Positions 1-6,362 of a stretch of 64,000 nucleotides of DNA are shown one piece after another. Every line of letters begins with the position of its first letter. Position 1 is the stretch's first letter. Under the pieces are notes generated by a model, which did no database searches, had not been told where the DNA came from, and saw only the letters and a list, made by a program, of their open reading frames with translations. Both the position numbers and the translations under genes were made by a program. The DNA is from Eubacterium ruminantium (GTDB lineage Bacteria; Bacillota; Clostridia; Lachnospirales; Lachnospiraceae). The DNA lies in assembly GCF_900167085.1 (NCBI RefSeq), contig NZ_FUXA01000005.1, forward strand, positions 1 through 64,000, written 5' to 3'.

Positions 1-113
1 TTTAGGATACCTAAGCGGGAATCCTCGGTAATTCAATTACCGAGATGAAAGCGTCATGTTATCCCTGATTGAACTACAAATTTAATGCAATAATTCATTA
101 AATATGTTATACT
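1..113 (+). mobile_element. Left end of IS200/IS605-type element
   Basis: The non-coding left end upstream of tnpA carries a hairpin at 24-44: a 9-bp stem CTCGGTAAT/ATTACCGAG with a TCA loop. The right end carries a related hairpin (1867-1887) with the same TCA loop, as expected for subterminal hairpins that a Y1 transposase recognises in single-stranded DNA. The exact cleavage point is not visible. It lies within or just before the first bases of the window, so the flanking target tetra- or pentanucleotide cannot be stated. Confidence 0.7.
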
Positions 114-530
114 ATGTGTATGAATAATAATCTAATTCATTACAGAACTTCGGTGTGCAATATTAATTACCATGTGGTATGGTCCGTTAAGTATCGCCGT
201 AAGATTCTTACTGCTGATGTTGAAGCGTATTTAAAGGAACTGGTACAGCAGATTGCAGAGGAAAAAGGCTTTACAGTTCAGATGTTTGAATGTGGCGAAT
301 GTGACCATATACATTGTTTTATTACTGCACCACCGAAGCTTTCTGTAACAATCATTGTAAAGTATCTTAAAGGAATAACAGGAAGAAAGCTCTTTGAACA
401 GTTCCCGGAAATAAAGGATAAATTATGGAAGGGACAGCTGTGGAATCACTCTTATTATTGCGAAACAATCGGTTCGGTATCGGAAGAGAATATCAAACGA
501 TATATAGAACACCAAAGCAAATCTTACTAA
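114..530 (+). CDS. tnpA: IS200/IS605 family transposase TnpA (Y1 HUH)
   Basis: Y1 single-strand transposase of 138 aa, the usual length for the family; it would cut and rejoin the element's ends on single-stranded DNA. The HUH metal motif is H65-I-H67 in DHIHCF, and the likely catalytic tyrosine is Y130 in the YIEHQ helix. The N-terminal YHVVWSVKYRRKIL block is typical. Two ATG codons (114, 120) can start it. No ribosome binding site is visible; a TATACT box at 108-113 abuts the first ATG, so a leaderless start or the second ATG is possible. It lies 14 bp upstream of tnpB in the same direction, giving a canonical IS605 layout. All visible motifs are intact, so it may be active. Confidence 0.93.
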   Translation: MCMNNNLIHYRTSVCNINYHVVWSVKYRRKILTADVEAYLKELVQQIAEEKGFTVQMFECGECDHIHCFITAPPKLSVTIIVKYLKGITGRKLFEQFPEIKDKLWKGQLWNHSYYCETIGSVSEENIKRYIEHQSKSY

Positions 531-544
531 AAGGAGAATGATCG

Positions 545-1801
545 ATGCTTCTATCACATAAGACAAAAGTATCGCTGAATAATGGTTACTCAAATATAAT
601 AGGTCATATGTGCTATGCAGCATATAAGCTTTGGAATGTTGGCAATTATGAAAGAATGAATTATAAAGAGCTTGGATTATCTGAATATCCAGACTGGTAC
701 TATCAGAAAAAATGTCATAAGGATGATTTATGGTATAAACAACTTCCGTCGCAGACTGCACAAGAGGTTTTGAAGATTCTTGATAAGTCATGGAAGTCAT
801 TTTATGTTCTTCAGAAAACGCATGGGATAGAGAATCCTAAACCACCAAGATTCAAACAGGCTCCTATAGTTATAACATATATGCAGAATGCTATAGTTCA
901 CGAGAAAGACTCTGATACTATTCGTCTGTCTCTTCCTAAGCAGCTTAAGTTATTTATGTCTGAAACATATGGTATAAGTGATAATTACATTTATCTTAAA
1001 AATATGATTTTTAAGAACACAGATGCCATAAAGCAGATTAAGATATATCCACCGGAAGGGAACAAATGCGATATCATAATTATCTATGAAGTGGAAGATG
1101 TAATGCCTCTTTCGGATAATGGCAGATATCTGTCTATTGATCTAGGACTTCATAATTTAATGACCTGTTATGATTCAACAAGTGGTGATACATTTATTGT
1201 AGGAAGAAAATATCTTTCTATATGCAACTATTTTAATAAGGAGATTGCGCGTGTACAGTCTCAGTGGTCATCTTTGCAGAATGGAAAAGGTGTTAAATTT
1301 CCAAAATCATCAAAGCATATCCAAAGAATTCATAAAAAGAAAAATAATACTATAAATGATTATCTGCACAAAGTTACCAGATATATAGTTTCATACTGTG
1401 TTAAAAATCAGATAAATACGGTAGTTATTGGAGATATCACAAATATACGTAAAGACAATGATTTGGGAAATGTAACAAATCAAAAATTGCATTCACTTCC
1501 ATATGCAAAGATATATATAATGCTTAAGTATAAGCTGGAAATGAATGGGATAACGCTGATCAAACAAAATGAAGCATATACCAGTCAGACCAGTCCACTA
1601 TGTGAAAGCGTAACAAAAGAATCGGCAAAGAAGAATAATCGAATAAAAAGAGGTCTATATAAAGATGGAGACAAGGTATGGAATGCAGATTGCGTCGGAG
1701 CATACAATATACTAAGAGTATATTTGTCAAATAATAGTAAAAATATAAATCTTAATCCAAATGAGATTAACAATCCATATGTGGTAAAAGTAGCTGTGTA
1801 A
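545..1801 (+). CDS. tnpB: RNA-guided endonuclease TnpB-family protein
   Basis: Second gene of the IS200/IS605 element, 418 aa, with an AAAGGAG site at the right distance. RuvC motifs: D199 in SIDLGLHNL (motif I) and D382 in WNADCVGAYN (motif III). At motif II the usual glutamate position reads VVIGDIT, with G296-D297 in its place. A glutamate sits further on, E343 in KQNEAYTSQ. This resembles TnpB and Fanzor groups described as having a rearranged catalytic glutamate. The segment between motifs II and III has no CxxC pairs, so a zinc ribbon appears absent, as in related clostridial TnpBs. By family it is expected to be an RNA-guided DNA nuclease that keeps the element at its donor site; activity here is inferred. 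Confidence 0.92.
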   Translation: MLLSHKTKVSLNNGYSNIIGHMCYAAYKLWNVGNYERMNYKELGLSEYPDWYYQKKCHKDDLWYKQLPSQTAQEVLKILDKSWKSFYVLQKTHGIENPKPPRFKQAPIVITYMQNAIVHEKDSDTIRLSLPKQLKLFMSETYGISDNYIYLKNMIFKNTDAIKQIKIYPPEGNKCDIIIIYEVEDVMPLSDNGRYLSIDLGLHNLMTCYDSTSGDTFIVGRKYLSICNYFNKEIARVQSQWSSLQNGKGVKFPKSSKHIQRIHKKKNNTINDYLHKVTRYIVSYCVKNQINTVVIGDITNIRKDNDLGNVTNQKLHSLPYAKIYIMLKYKLEMNGITLIKQNEAYTSQTSPLCESVTKESAKKNNRIKRGLYKDGDKVWNADCVGAYNILRVYLSNNSKNINLNPNEINNPYVVKVAV

Positions 1802-1896
1802 AAAGCAGTATTGGTGTCATGGACGCACCCTGAATCTACGGAGCGAAAGCTCCGCAAATCAGATGCTTTGGCAATTCAATTGCCGAGTAGTTCACT
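1802..1896 (+). ncRNA. IS right end and putative omega/reRNA scaffold
   Basis: In IS605 elements the right end after tnpB encodes the 3' scaffold of the TnpB guide RNA, and the guide is the flanking DNA just beyond it. Two hairpins are visible: a 6-bp stem CGGAGC/GCTCCG with a GAAA loop (1839-1854), and a 9-bp stem with TCA loop (1867-1887) that matches the left-end hairpin. The element probably ends near 1896 in GTTCAC. If so, the guide would start about 1897 and read into the Shine-Dalgarno region of the next gene. The 5' boundary of the RNA inside tnpB cannot be placed by eye. Confidence 0.6.
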
Positions 1897-1912
1897 AAAG
1901 GAGGTGCTTGAT

Positions 1913-2402
1913 TTGAATAATGAAATTATATTATTTGAGACGAAAGATAAAGAGATAAAACTTAATGTAAAAGTGGATCAAGATACTGTTTGGTTAAATA
2001 GAAATCAAATGGCTGATTTATTCGGTAGAGATGTTAAAACAATAGGCAAACATATAAATAATGCTTTAAAGGAAGAAATGGATAATTCAACTGTCGCAAA
2101 TTTTGCGACAGTTCAAAATGAAGGTGGAAGAGAAATTGAAAGAAACATAGAATACTATAATTTAGAAATGATAATTTCTGTTGGATATCGTGTTAAATCG
2201 CAACGTGGGGTTGAGTTCAGACGCTGGGCAAATAAGGTCTCTATTTCTTGAATTCCTCGGAAAAAACAATGCACTTATCAGGGATGGTAAAAAAGTAATC
2301 AGTGATGGGGCTCTAGTAGCTATAACATTAATGATTGCAGAATCAAGACCGGAAGAAAAAGACATAATGGTTGCGTTGGTTATGAATTTTCTAACCATAT
2401 AA
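1913..2402 (+). pseudogene. RhuM-Fic fusion gene remnant (internal deletion)
   Basis: The first ~105 codons (TTG start at 1913 after AAAGGAGGTG) encode a RhuM-type N-terminal domain: LNRNQMADLFGRDVKTIGKH, then YNLEMIISVGYRVKSQRGVE and FRRWA. The frame then closes at 2251. Within about 15 bases of the break, the next frame reads a typical Fic/Doc C-terminal end (SLFLEFLGKNNALIRDGKK, then LVAITLMIAESRPEEKD) to the stop at 2402. RhuM-Fic fusions are known in this bacterial group. The catalytic HPFxDGNxR core is gone, so an internal deletion joining codon ~105 to the Fic tail is the simplest reading. The open frame extending upstream to 1811 lies in the IS end and is not a real start. Inactive as a toxin if expressed. 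Confidence 0.72.
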
Positions 2403-2563
2403 AGGAACGGATATATTTAAACAAGATGTATATTATTGATATAATTGTCGGTTTGAATGTCGGTTTAATGTCGGTTTGAAATTATTTGAAGAATTAGGAA
2501 TAAAAGATATATTGACCAAAGTAAAATAGCTATTTGGTTTATAATAGATTGAAGTGATTTAAA
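2403..2563 (+). other. Decayed coding debris with short tandem repeat
   Basis: Between the Fic remnant and the glycosylase gene, bases 2446-2480 hold three copies of TGTCGGTTT(G)AA, 12, 11 and 12 bases long. Read in one frame they give VGLNVGL; the 11-base middle unit shifts the frame, after which VGLKLFEELGIKDILTKVK runs to a stop at 2526. This looks like the C-terminal end of a lost gene, possibly an AlbA-type ATP-binding protein, where VG-rich tails occur; that assignment is a guess. A TATAAT at 2540-2545 lacks a convincing -35. Confidence 0.4.
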
Positions 2564-3169
2564 ATGGGTAAGAAAAAGGTTGAACATGTGGTGTTTGATG
2601 GAATGAGAAAGATAAAAAAGAAAGTCAATATCAACCAATATAACACGCAAACAAAAATGAAAGTAATGGGACAGACGGATAAGCAGAGTGTCCAGCAACA
2701 TCCGTTTCCCCCACTTTATGATAAGGATTCCAAGGTGTTGATACTAGGGAGTTTTCCATCTGTTAAATCCAGAGAAATGAAGTTTTTCTATGGCCATCCG
2801 CAAAACAGATTCTGGAAGGTAATCGCAAGTATTTTTGATCAGGAGAATCCGACTTCAATTGAAGAAAAGAAGAAATTGATTCTCGATAATAATCTTGCAC
2901 TTTGGGATGTGATTGCTGAATGTGAAATATCGGGTTCATCTGATGCAAGCATTAAAAATGCAAAAGCTAATGATTTAAGTGAAATTATAAAAAATTCAAA
3001 AATTCAGAAGATAATCGTAAATGGGAAAACAGCTGAACGACTATATATCAAGTATATTGAACCGGTGACGGGGATAAAAGCAGTGGTGCTTCCATCCACT
3101 AGTCCGGCAAATGCAGCGTGGAGTTTGGAAAGACTTATAGAAGTATGGGAATTTGAAATAAAGGATTAA
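2564..3169 (+). CDS. DNA-deoxyinosine glycosylase (hypoxanthine-DNA glycosylase)
   Basis: Member of the uracil-DNA glycosylase superfamily, family 6 type, which excises hypoxanthine (deaminated adenine) in base excision repair. Diagnostic blocks are LILGSFPSVKSREMKFFYGH, PQNRFWKV, the LWDVI segment with CEISGSSDASI, and the C-terminal LPSTSPANAAW. The 201-aa product has about 40 extra lysine-rich residues before the usual PFPPLYD start. Later ATGs at 2657 or 2666 would give the family length, but no start has a good ribosome site. It is followed 21 bp later by the phosphatase stub, so the two genes were probably an operon before the island arrived. Confidence 0.88.
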   Translation: MGKKKVEHVVFDGMRKIKKKVNINQYNTQTKMKVMGQTDKQSVQQHPFPPLYDKDSKVLILGSFPSVKSREMKFFYGHPQNRFWKVIASIFDQENPTSIEEKKKLILDNNLALWDVIAECEISGSSDASIKNAKANDLSEIIKNSKIQKIIVNGKTAERLYIKYIEPVTGIKAVVLPSTSPANAAWSLERLIEVWEFEIKD

Positions 3170-3190
3170 ATAATTTGAGAGGAAAAGCTA

Positions 3191-3238
3191 ATGATAAAAG
3201 TACTATTTGTATGCCACGGCAAAAGTCATGACAGATGA
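3191..3238 (+). pseudogene. 5' stub of a low-molecular-weight tyrosine phosphatase gene
   Basis: A ribosome site (GAGGAAAA) and 11 codons MIKVLFVCHGK match the start of the intact phosphatase at 6363 (MKIKVLFVCHGN). Homology then stops in the middle of the CX5R active-site loop, and the frame ends after 16 codons. The DNA of the two copies differs by several substitutions, so this is not a recent perfect duplication. The break follows CACGGCAA, a sequence present in both copies. It marks the left edge of the inserted defence island. Confidence 0.75.
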
Positions 3239-3279
3239 ACAAAACTTTGCACATTGGCGCAAACTGCGGCAAAATGTGG
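3230..3279 (+). repeat. Left imperfect inverted repeat of the island
   Basis: The reverse complement of these 50 bases matches 6217-6266 at about 34 of 50 positions without gaps (hand count), with a shared core TTTGCCG-A-TTTGC. The pair brackets the Abi, HTH and hsdR remnant segment. A third related block in the left orientation is seen at 6319-6342. No transposase lies between them. Confidence 0.5.
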
Positions 3280-3288
3280 CTAGCAATA

Positions 3289-3309
3289 TACCGTTCGTAT
3301 ACGTTTGAG
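3289..3309 (+). repeat. Direct repeat, left copy (GTATACG type)
   Basis: TACCGTTCGTATACGTTTGAG matches 6194-6214 in the same orientation at 19 of 21 bases. It sits just inside the inverted repeat on each side. The GTATACG core recurs at 6191-6197 and, less exactly, near 6169-6176. Confidence 0.55.
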
Positions 3310-3370
3310 GTGACTAAAGAAGGTTAGTGTGCAAGTATAAATGAGTGAAAATGAACCCAGTAGAAACAAT

Positions 3371-3407
3371 TAACGATTATGCTAACCTTGTAACGATTAA
3401 ATCGTTA
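3371..3407. promoter_or_regulatory. Putative operator: TAACGATT palindrome plus half-site
   Basis: TAACGATT (3391-3398), one spacer base, then its exact inverse AATCGTTA (3400-3407), with an additional direct TAACGATT at 3371-3378. The cluster lies about 105-140 bases upstream of the -35 box of the Abi leader. This is the pattern expected of a repressor or activator site, but no cognate regulator is identified. Confidence 0.4.
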
Positions 3408-3510
3408 TAAAGTTCATACCAAATTAGCTAGTAAAAAATACAGTGTCATTTACAGTGTCACTTGAGTAACTTGCGTCAGGAAATATAGCATTAAAAAAGT
3501 AAAATAGTGG

Positions 3511-3539
3511 TTGTAATTTTACCGGATTTAGCATATACT
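3511..3539 (+). promoter_or_regulatory. SigmaA-type promoter of the Abi leader RNA
   Basis: TTGTAA at 3511-3516, a 17-bp spacer, and TATACT at 3534-3539. Transcription would begin about 3546, a few bases before the structured leader and ~70 bases before the Abi start codon. Confidence 0.65.
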
Positions 3540-3545
3540 AACATT

Positions 3546-3600
3546 AACAGAACCCAACACGCCTCTCAACGATGCGGACCACGTTGGGTCTTTTAATTTT
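3546..3600 (+). ncRNA. Short structured RNA upstream of Abi_2/AbiF gene
   Basis: The predicted transcript starts at a good promoter and folds at once. A 7-bp stem ACCCAAC/GTTGGGT (3552-3558 with 3583-3589) encloses an inner hairpin with CGC/GCG (3560-3562 with 3574-3576) and TC/GA pairs around a TCAAC loop. The stem is followed by TCTTTTAATTTT, as in an intrinsic terminator. The RNA would thus be about 45-50 nt, with read-through giving the Abi mRNA. Published work describes AbiF-associated structured RNAs upstream of such genes and an antitoxin-like RNA in Cas13-related AbiF systems. Membership of that RNA family is inferred from position and shape, not from a covariance search. Confidence 0.6.
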
Positions 3601-3614
3601 AAGGAGAAAAATGC

Positions 3615-4493
3615 ATGGAGGAACTGAAGCAACATCAACCGCCTATGACGATTGATGAACAGGTGGAAAATTTAAAATCGCTTGGACTTATCATCAATGA
3701 CGAGGAGTATGCTAAGAAGATATTAAATGATATTTCTTACTTTAGATTAGTAAAAGCATATAGCTTAGGATTTAAGCCTAAAAACGGAAATTACAATGAC
3801 GGTGTAACATTTGAGCAAATAGTGGAGTTGTATTTGTTTAATGCGAACTTCAGACAGATTACATTTGCTGAAATTGAAAAGATAGAAGTAAATGTTAGAT
3901 GCAGAATTGCAAACTATTTTGCAGAGATATATGGTGTTCTTGGGTATAAGGAAGCAGCAAATTTTGTTGATGAAGAATATCATAAGACGTTTGTGGAGGA
4001 TATTGAAGAAGAGGTTGGTAGAAATTCAAAGGCTCCATTTGTAAAGAATTTTAGAGATAACTATGAGGGTGGAGAACTTCCTATTTACGCACTAGTTGAG
4101 GTGTTCAGTTTTGGAACACTTTCAAAATTCTATAAGAACATGAAGAATGCTGATAAGAAAGTGGTAGCAAAAAGCTTTGGAATTGGTTATACATATTTAG
4201 AAAGCTGGCTGGAGAGTATTTCCTATGTGCGTAATATCTGTGCGCATTACGGTAGACTATACAATGCAAAGCTGTCCAAGACACCAACACTGTATAAAGA
4301 GTATTCGCAAGCTGGTATTGGTAACAATCGAATGTTTGGTGTATTGCTCTGCATGAAGCAAATTCTCAAGAATGATAAGCATTGGAATCTTTATGTGGAC
4401 CAAATAGAAATGCTAATAGATAAGTATGAAACAGTAGATGTAAAGACAATGGGATTCCCTGAGAATTGGAAAGAACTATTAGAACAAAAATAA
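3615..4493 (+). CDS. Abi_2/AbiF-family HEPN abortive infection protein
   Basis: 292 aa, with a strong AAGGAG site before the ATG. The N-terminal half has the family signature YFRLVKAYSLGF, and the C-terminal half carries SYVRNICAHYGRLYN. R206-N-x3-H211 is a HEPN ribonuclease motif (Rx4-6H), followed by GRLYN as is typical of Abi_2 (PF07751). Members give abortive infection against phage, and HEPN proteins of this group are considered relatives of the Cas13 nuclease domains. It is preceded by its own promoter and a structured terminator-like RNA, so a toxin with RNA antitoxin or RNA cofactor is plausible. The protein appears full length and intact, unlike every other gene of the island except the small HTH protein. 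Confidence 0.87.
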   Translation: MEELKQHQPPMTIDEQVENLKSLGLIINDEEYAKKILNDISYFRLVKAYSLGFKPKNGNYNDGVTFEQIVELYLFNANFRQITFAEIEKIEVNVRCRIANYFAEIYGVLGYKEAANFVDEEYHKTFVEDIEEEVGRNSKAPFVKNFRDNYEGGELPIYALVEVFSFGTLSKFYKNMKNADKKVVAKSFGIGYTYLESWLESISYVRNICAHYGRLYNAKLSKTPTLYKEYSQAGIGNNRMFGVLLCMKQILKNDKHWNLYVDQIEMLIDKYETVDVKTMGFPENWKELLEQK

Positions 4494-4500
4494 ATGTTGT

Positions 4501-4536
4501 GGCCAGATATATTTCTTGTGTATCTGGCTATTTTTA
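4501..4536 (+). terminator. Intrinsic terminator after the Abi gene
   Basis: 8-bp stem GCCAGATA/TATCTGGC (4502-4509 with 4521-4528) followed by a T-rich tract. Confidence 0.8.
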
Positions 4537-4606
4537 TGTTGATATTCGGCGGTATTCCGCTGTATAATTAAAAAGAAATGATAATGCTTTTCGAGGAGAT
4601 GAGATT

Positions 4607-5540
4607 TTGGATAATATTGGTTATGTATATGATAGATTTGGTATGTTTTGGAATGACTCATATACACCTGAGCAACTAAAAAAGTTGGATGATTTAAATC
4701 ATTCGGATATAGGATATATTCGTCGTAATTTATACTCAAAAAAAATACATTCTGATGAATATAAGCTAATATTTGTTAATTCTGAAAAACCTTATTTCAG
4801 AAGATGGAATATCAGCGAGGCAGAAAGAAATGGATTCAGTAGTGTGTGCGAATCAAAGCTACATAAAGCGTGTAAATTGGGAATTGCACGTGCAAAATGC
4901 ATAAGAGTAAAAATTGATGGCAAAGACTATTTGTTAAGAAAAAAATGGACTGAAACAGAAACTACATATCAATTGATGGGAAATAAATATGAAACAGATT
5001 GTGAATATGCAATAGCTGACATAAGTGATGATTTAGCATCAATTTTAAATGGAGAAGTTATTTTTTTTGAGGTTCATCACAAATCAAGAGTTAAACCTAA
5101 AAAAATGATGGCATATAAAATGACTGGATTAAATATATTAGAATTTGATATTCTAACAAAATATTTACCATCTGCGATTATCAACGAAAGTTGTGATGAA
5201 GAAAAAATGATACAATTTTTTTCGGATTATTATGAAGATATTGAAAAACATTATATTTCTGGAACGTATTATGCACCAATTGTATCAGACATTGTTTGGA
5301 ATGGCGGAATTGGAAATGTTTATGACATTGCAAACAACAAAGAAATAGAAATAAAAATATATAAAGACCACTTTTCCAAAAAAAAGATGCTATAACATTA
5401 TTTTTATTTGTGATGGAAAAACATATTCACAATATGATTATGATGGTAAAAAGATAGATGATTTTTATGATGCAAAGCTGTATGCGGCATATCTTATTGA
5501 AATGCATAGACAGGGAAAAATGACTATAAATTTTAGATGA
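4607..5540 (+). pseudogene. Hypothetical protein gene, frameshifted near its 3' end
   Basis: A TTG start at 4607 follows GAGGAGATGAG. The first frame gives 262 residues to a stop at 5395. At an 8-A run (5378-5385) the next frame continues with sensible sequence (NIIFICDGKTYSQYDYDGKK and on to HRQGKMTINFR) to a stop at 5540, so the ancestral protein was probably ~310 aa with seven As. The function is not recognised. A conserved-looking segment is PYFRRWNISEAERNGFSSVC with a nearby LHKACKLGIARA, but no catalytic motif can be named. The change may be a true mutation, a phase-variable tract or a sequencing error. Lysine-rich and very AT-rich, consistent with acquired DNA next to the Abi gene. Confidence 0.6.
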
Positions 5541-5588
5541 GAAGAAAAATTACTATAAAAATGCTTTTTATCAATATGAGGTGAAACT

Positions 5589-5774
5589 ATGGAATTTATG
5601 ACAGTAAAACAGGCAGCAGAAAAATGGGGATTATCAGAGCGTAGACTCCAAACTATATGCAATGAAGGTATGATACCGGGTGTTGTGAAGTTTGGTCGTG
5701 CTTGGGCCATTCCTATGGATGCAGAGAGGCCGGTGGATAAAAGAATTAAGTCGGGGAAATATATCAAGTCCTGA
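5589..5774 (+). CDS. Small HTH (helix-turn-helix_17/excisionase-like) DNA-binding protein
   Basis: 61 aa, TATGAGGTGAA ribosome site. The sequence MTVKQAAEKWGLSERRLQTI is a MerR/Xis-type helix-turn-helix, and the rest (GVVKFGRAWAIP) is the short wing. Such free-standing proteins are common in clostridia beside restriction-modification and mobile loci. Here it precedes an hsdR fragment by 50 bp, so it may once have regulated a type I restriction operon. No recombinase is nearby, which argues against an active excisionase role. Confidence 0.7.
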   Translation: MEFMTVKQAAEKWGLSERRLQTICNEGMIPGVVKFGRAWAIPMDAERPVDKRIKSGKYIKS

Positions 5775-5824
5775 TTTTGGGACAAGTGGCATGAGAAAAT
5801 AGATTAGAAAGGAAGAGTACGCCT

Positions 5825-6213
5825 ATGTTACCAGAAGAAAAAGATCGTGAAAAATAGATAAGCAATTGAGAAATGCCGGCTGGGATATAGTGGCTCGTGA
5901 TGAGTATGTTCCGAATAGTACTTCTACAATAAAAGAAGCATTAATGGTTGGAAATACAGAGAGTGATTATTTGTTATTCATCGATGGAAAGGCAATTGCG
6001 GTTGTTGAAGCTAAAAGAGAAGATAATCCTCTGGGTGATGAAGTAAAAGCTCAAGCAGAAGGTTATGCTACTTCGCCACAGTCATGGTACGGTTTATGGT
6101 TTCAGAAGCTTATTCCATTAGTGTATTTGGCGAATGGAAATAAGATGTATTTCAAAAATATGCTTAAGCGTATACTCTTACCCAATATTCGTATACGGTT
6201 CGTATCCGTTTGA
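5825..6213 (+). pseudogene. Type I restriction enzyme R subunit (hsdR) N-terminal fragment
   Basis: The start MLPEEKDREK at 5825 runs into a stop because one A is missing near 5855. With it restored, the frame reads IDKQLRNAGWDIVARDEYVP, then ESDYLLFIDGKAIAVVEAKR and YATSPQSWYGLWF to YLANGNKMYFKNML. This is the HSDR_N nuclease domain start, with D...ExK catalytic features (SDYLLF, VVEAKRE). Homology ends after about 115 codons at a region full of GTATAC repeats. A normal HsdR is ~800-1000 aa, so helicase and C-terminal parts are lost, as are hsdM and hsdS. Non-functional. Confidence 0.82.
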
Positions 6214-6214
6214 G
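6194..6214 (+). repeat. Direct repeat, right copy (GTATACG type)
   Basis: TACGGTTCGTATCCGTTTGAG, 19 of 21 bases identical to 3289-3309. It lies exactly where the hsdR homology ends, suggesting that deletion or recombination occurred at these repeats. Confidence 0.55.
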
Positions 6215-6216
6215 TG

Positions 6217-6342
6217 TAACACTTTGCCGTATTTTGCCTCGATTTGCCATAATATGTACATTTGTCTGATGTCCACTTGACAGACAAACATTTCTTTTAT
6301 CAAAATTTAGGCCCGAAACACGCGCAAATCGCGGCAAATCGT
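6217..6342. repeat. Right inverted repeat and a further copy of the GCAAAT motif
   Basis: 6217-6266 is the partner of the left inverted repeat (3230-3279). Bases 6319-6342 (GCGCAAATCGCGGCAAAT and on) repeat the motif in the opposite orientation, so 6231-6248 and 6320-6338 could pair as a long hairpin. A smaller TGTCTG...CAGACA inverted repeat lies between them at 6263-6286. No open frame is credible here. Confidence 0.45.
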
Positions 6343-6362
6343 GCCTTTTTAGGAGGAAAATT

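Larger units (their letters stand above)
3170..3545. other. Gene-free stretch: island left flank and putative operator region
   Basis: Apart from the phosphatase stub, no gene is visible in these 376 bases. The stretch holds the left inverted repeat of the island (3230-3279), a direct-repeat copy (3289-3309), an 8-bp palindrome with a half-site (3371-3407), a 12-bp tandem duplication around 3440-3463, and the promoter of the Abi locus (3511-3539). Confidence 0.6.

Noticed and set aside
1811-1912. Open frame extending the RhuM protein upstream into the IS right end (TTG at 1811)
   Set aside because: The stretch is the hairpin-rich right end of the element, has no ribosome site, and the family sequence starts at the TTG at 1913 after AAAGGAGGTG.
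5589-5774. Active excisionase of an integrative element
   Set aside because: No recombinase gene is nearby, and similar small HTH proteins accompany restriction systems.
3230-6342. Complete transposon or prophage
   Set aside because: No transposase, integrase or structural gene lies between the repeats; only a remnant or non-autonomous unit can be proposed.
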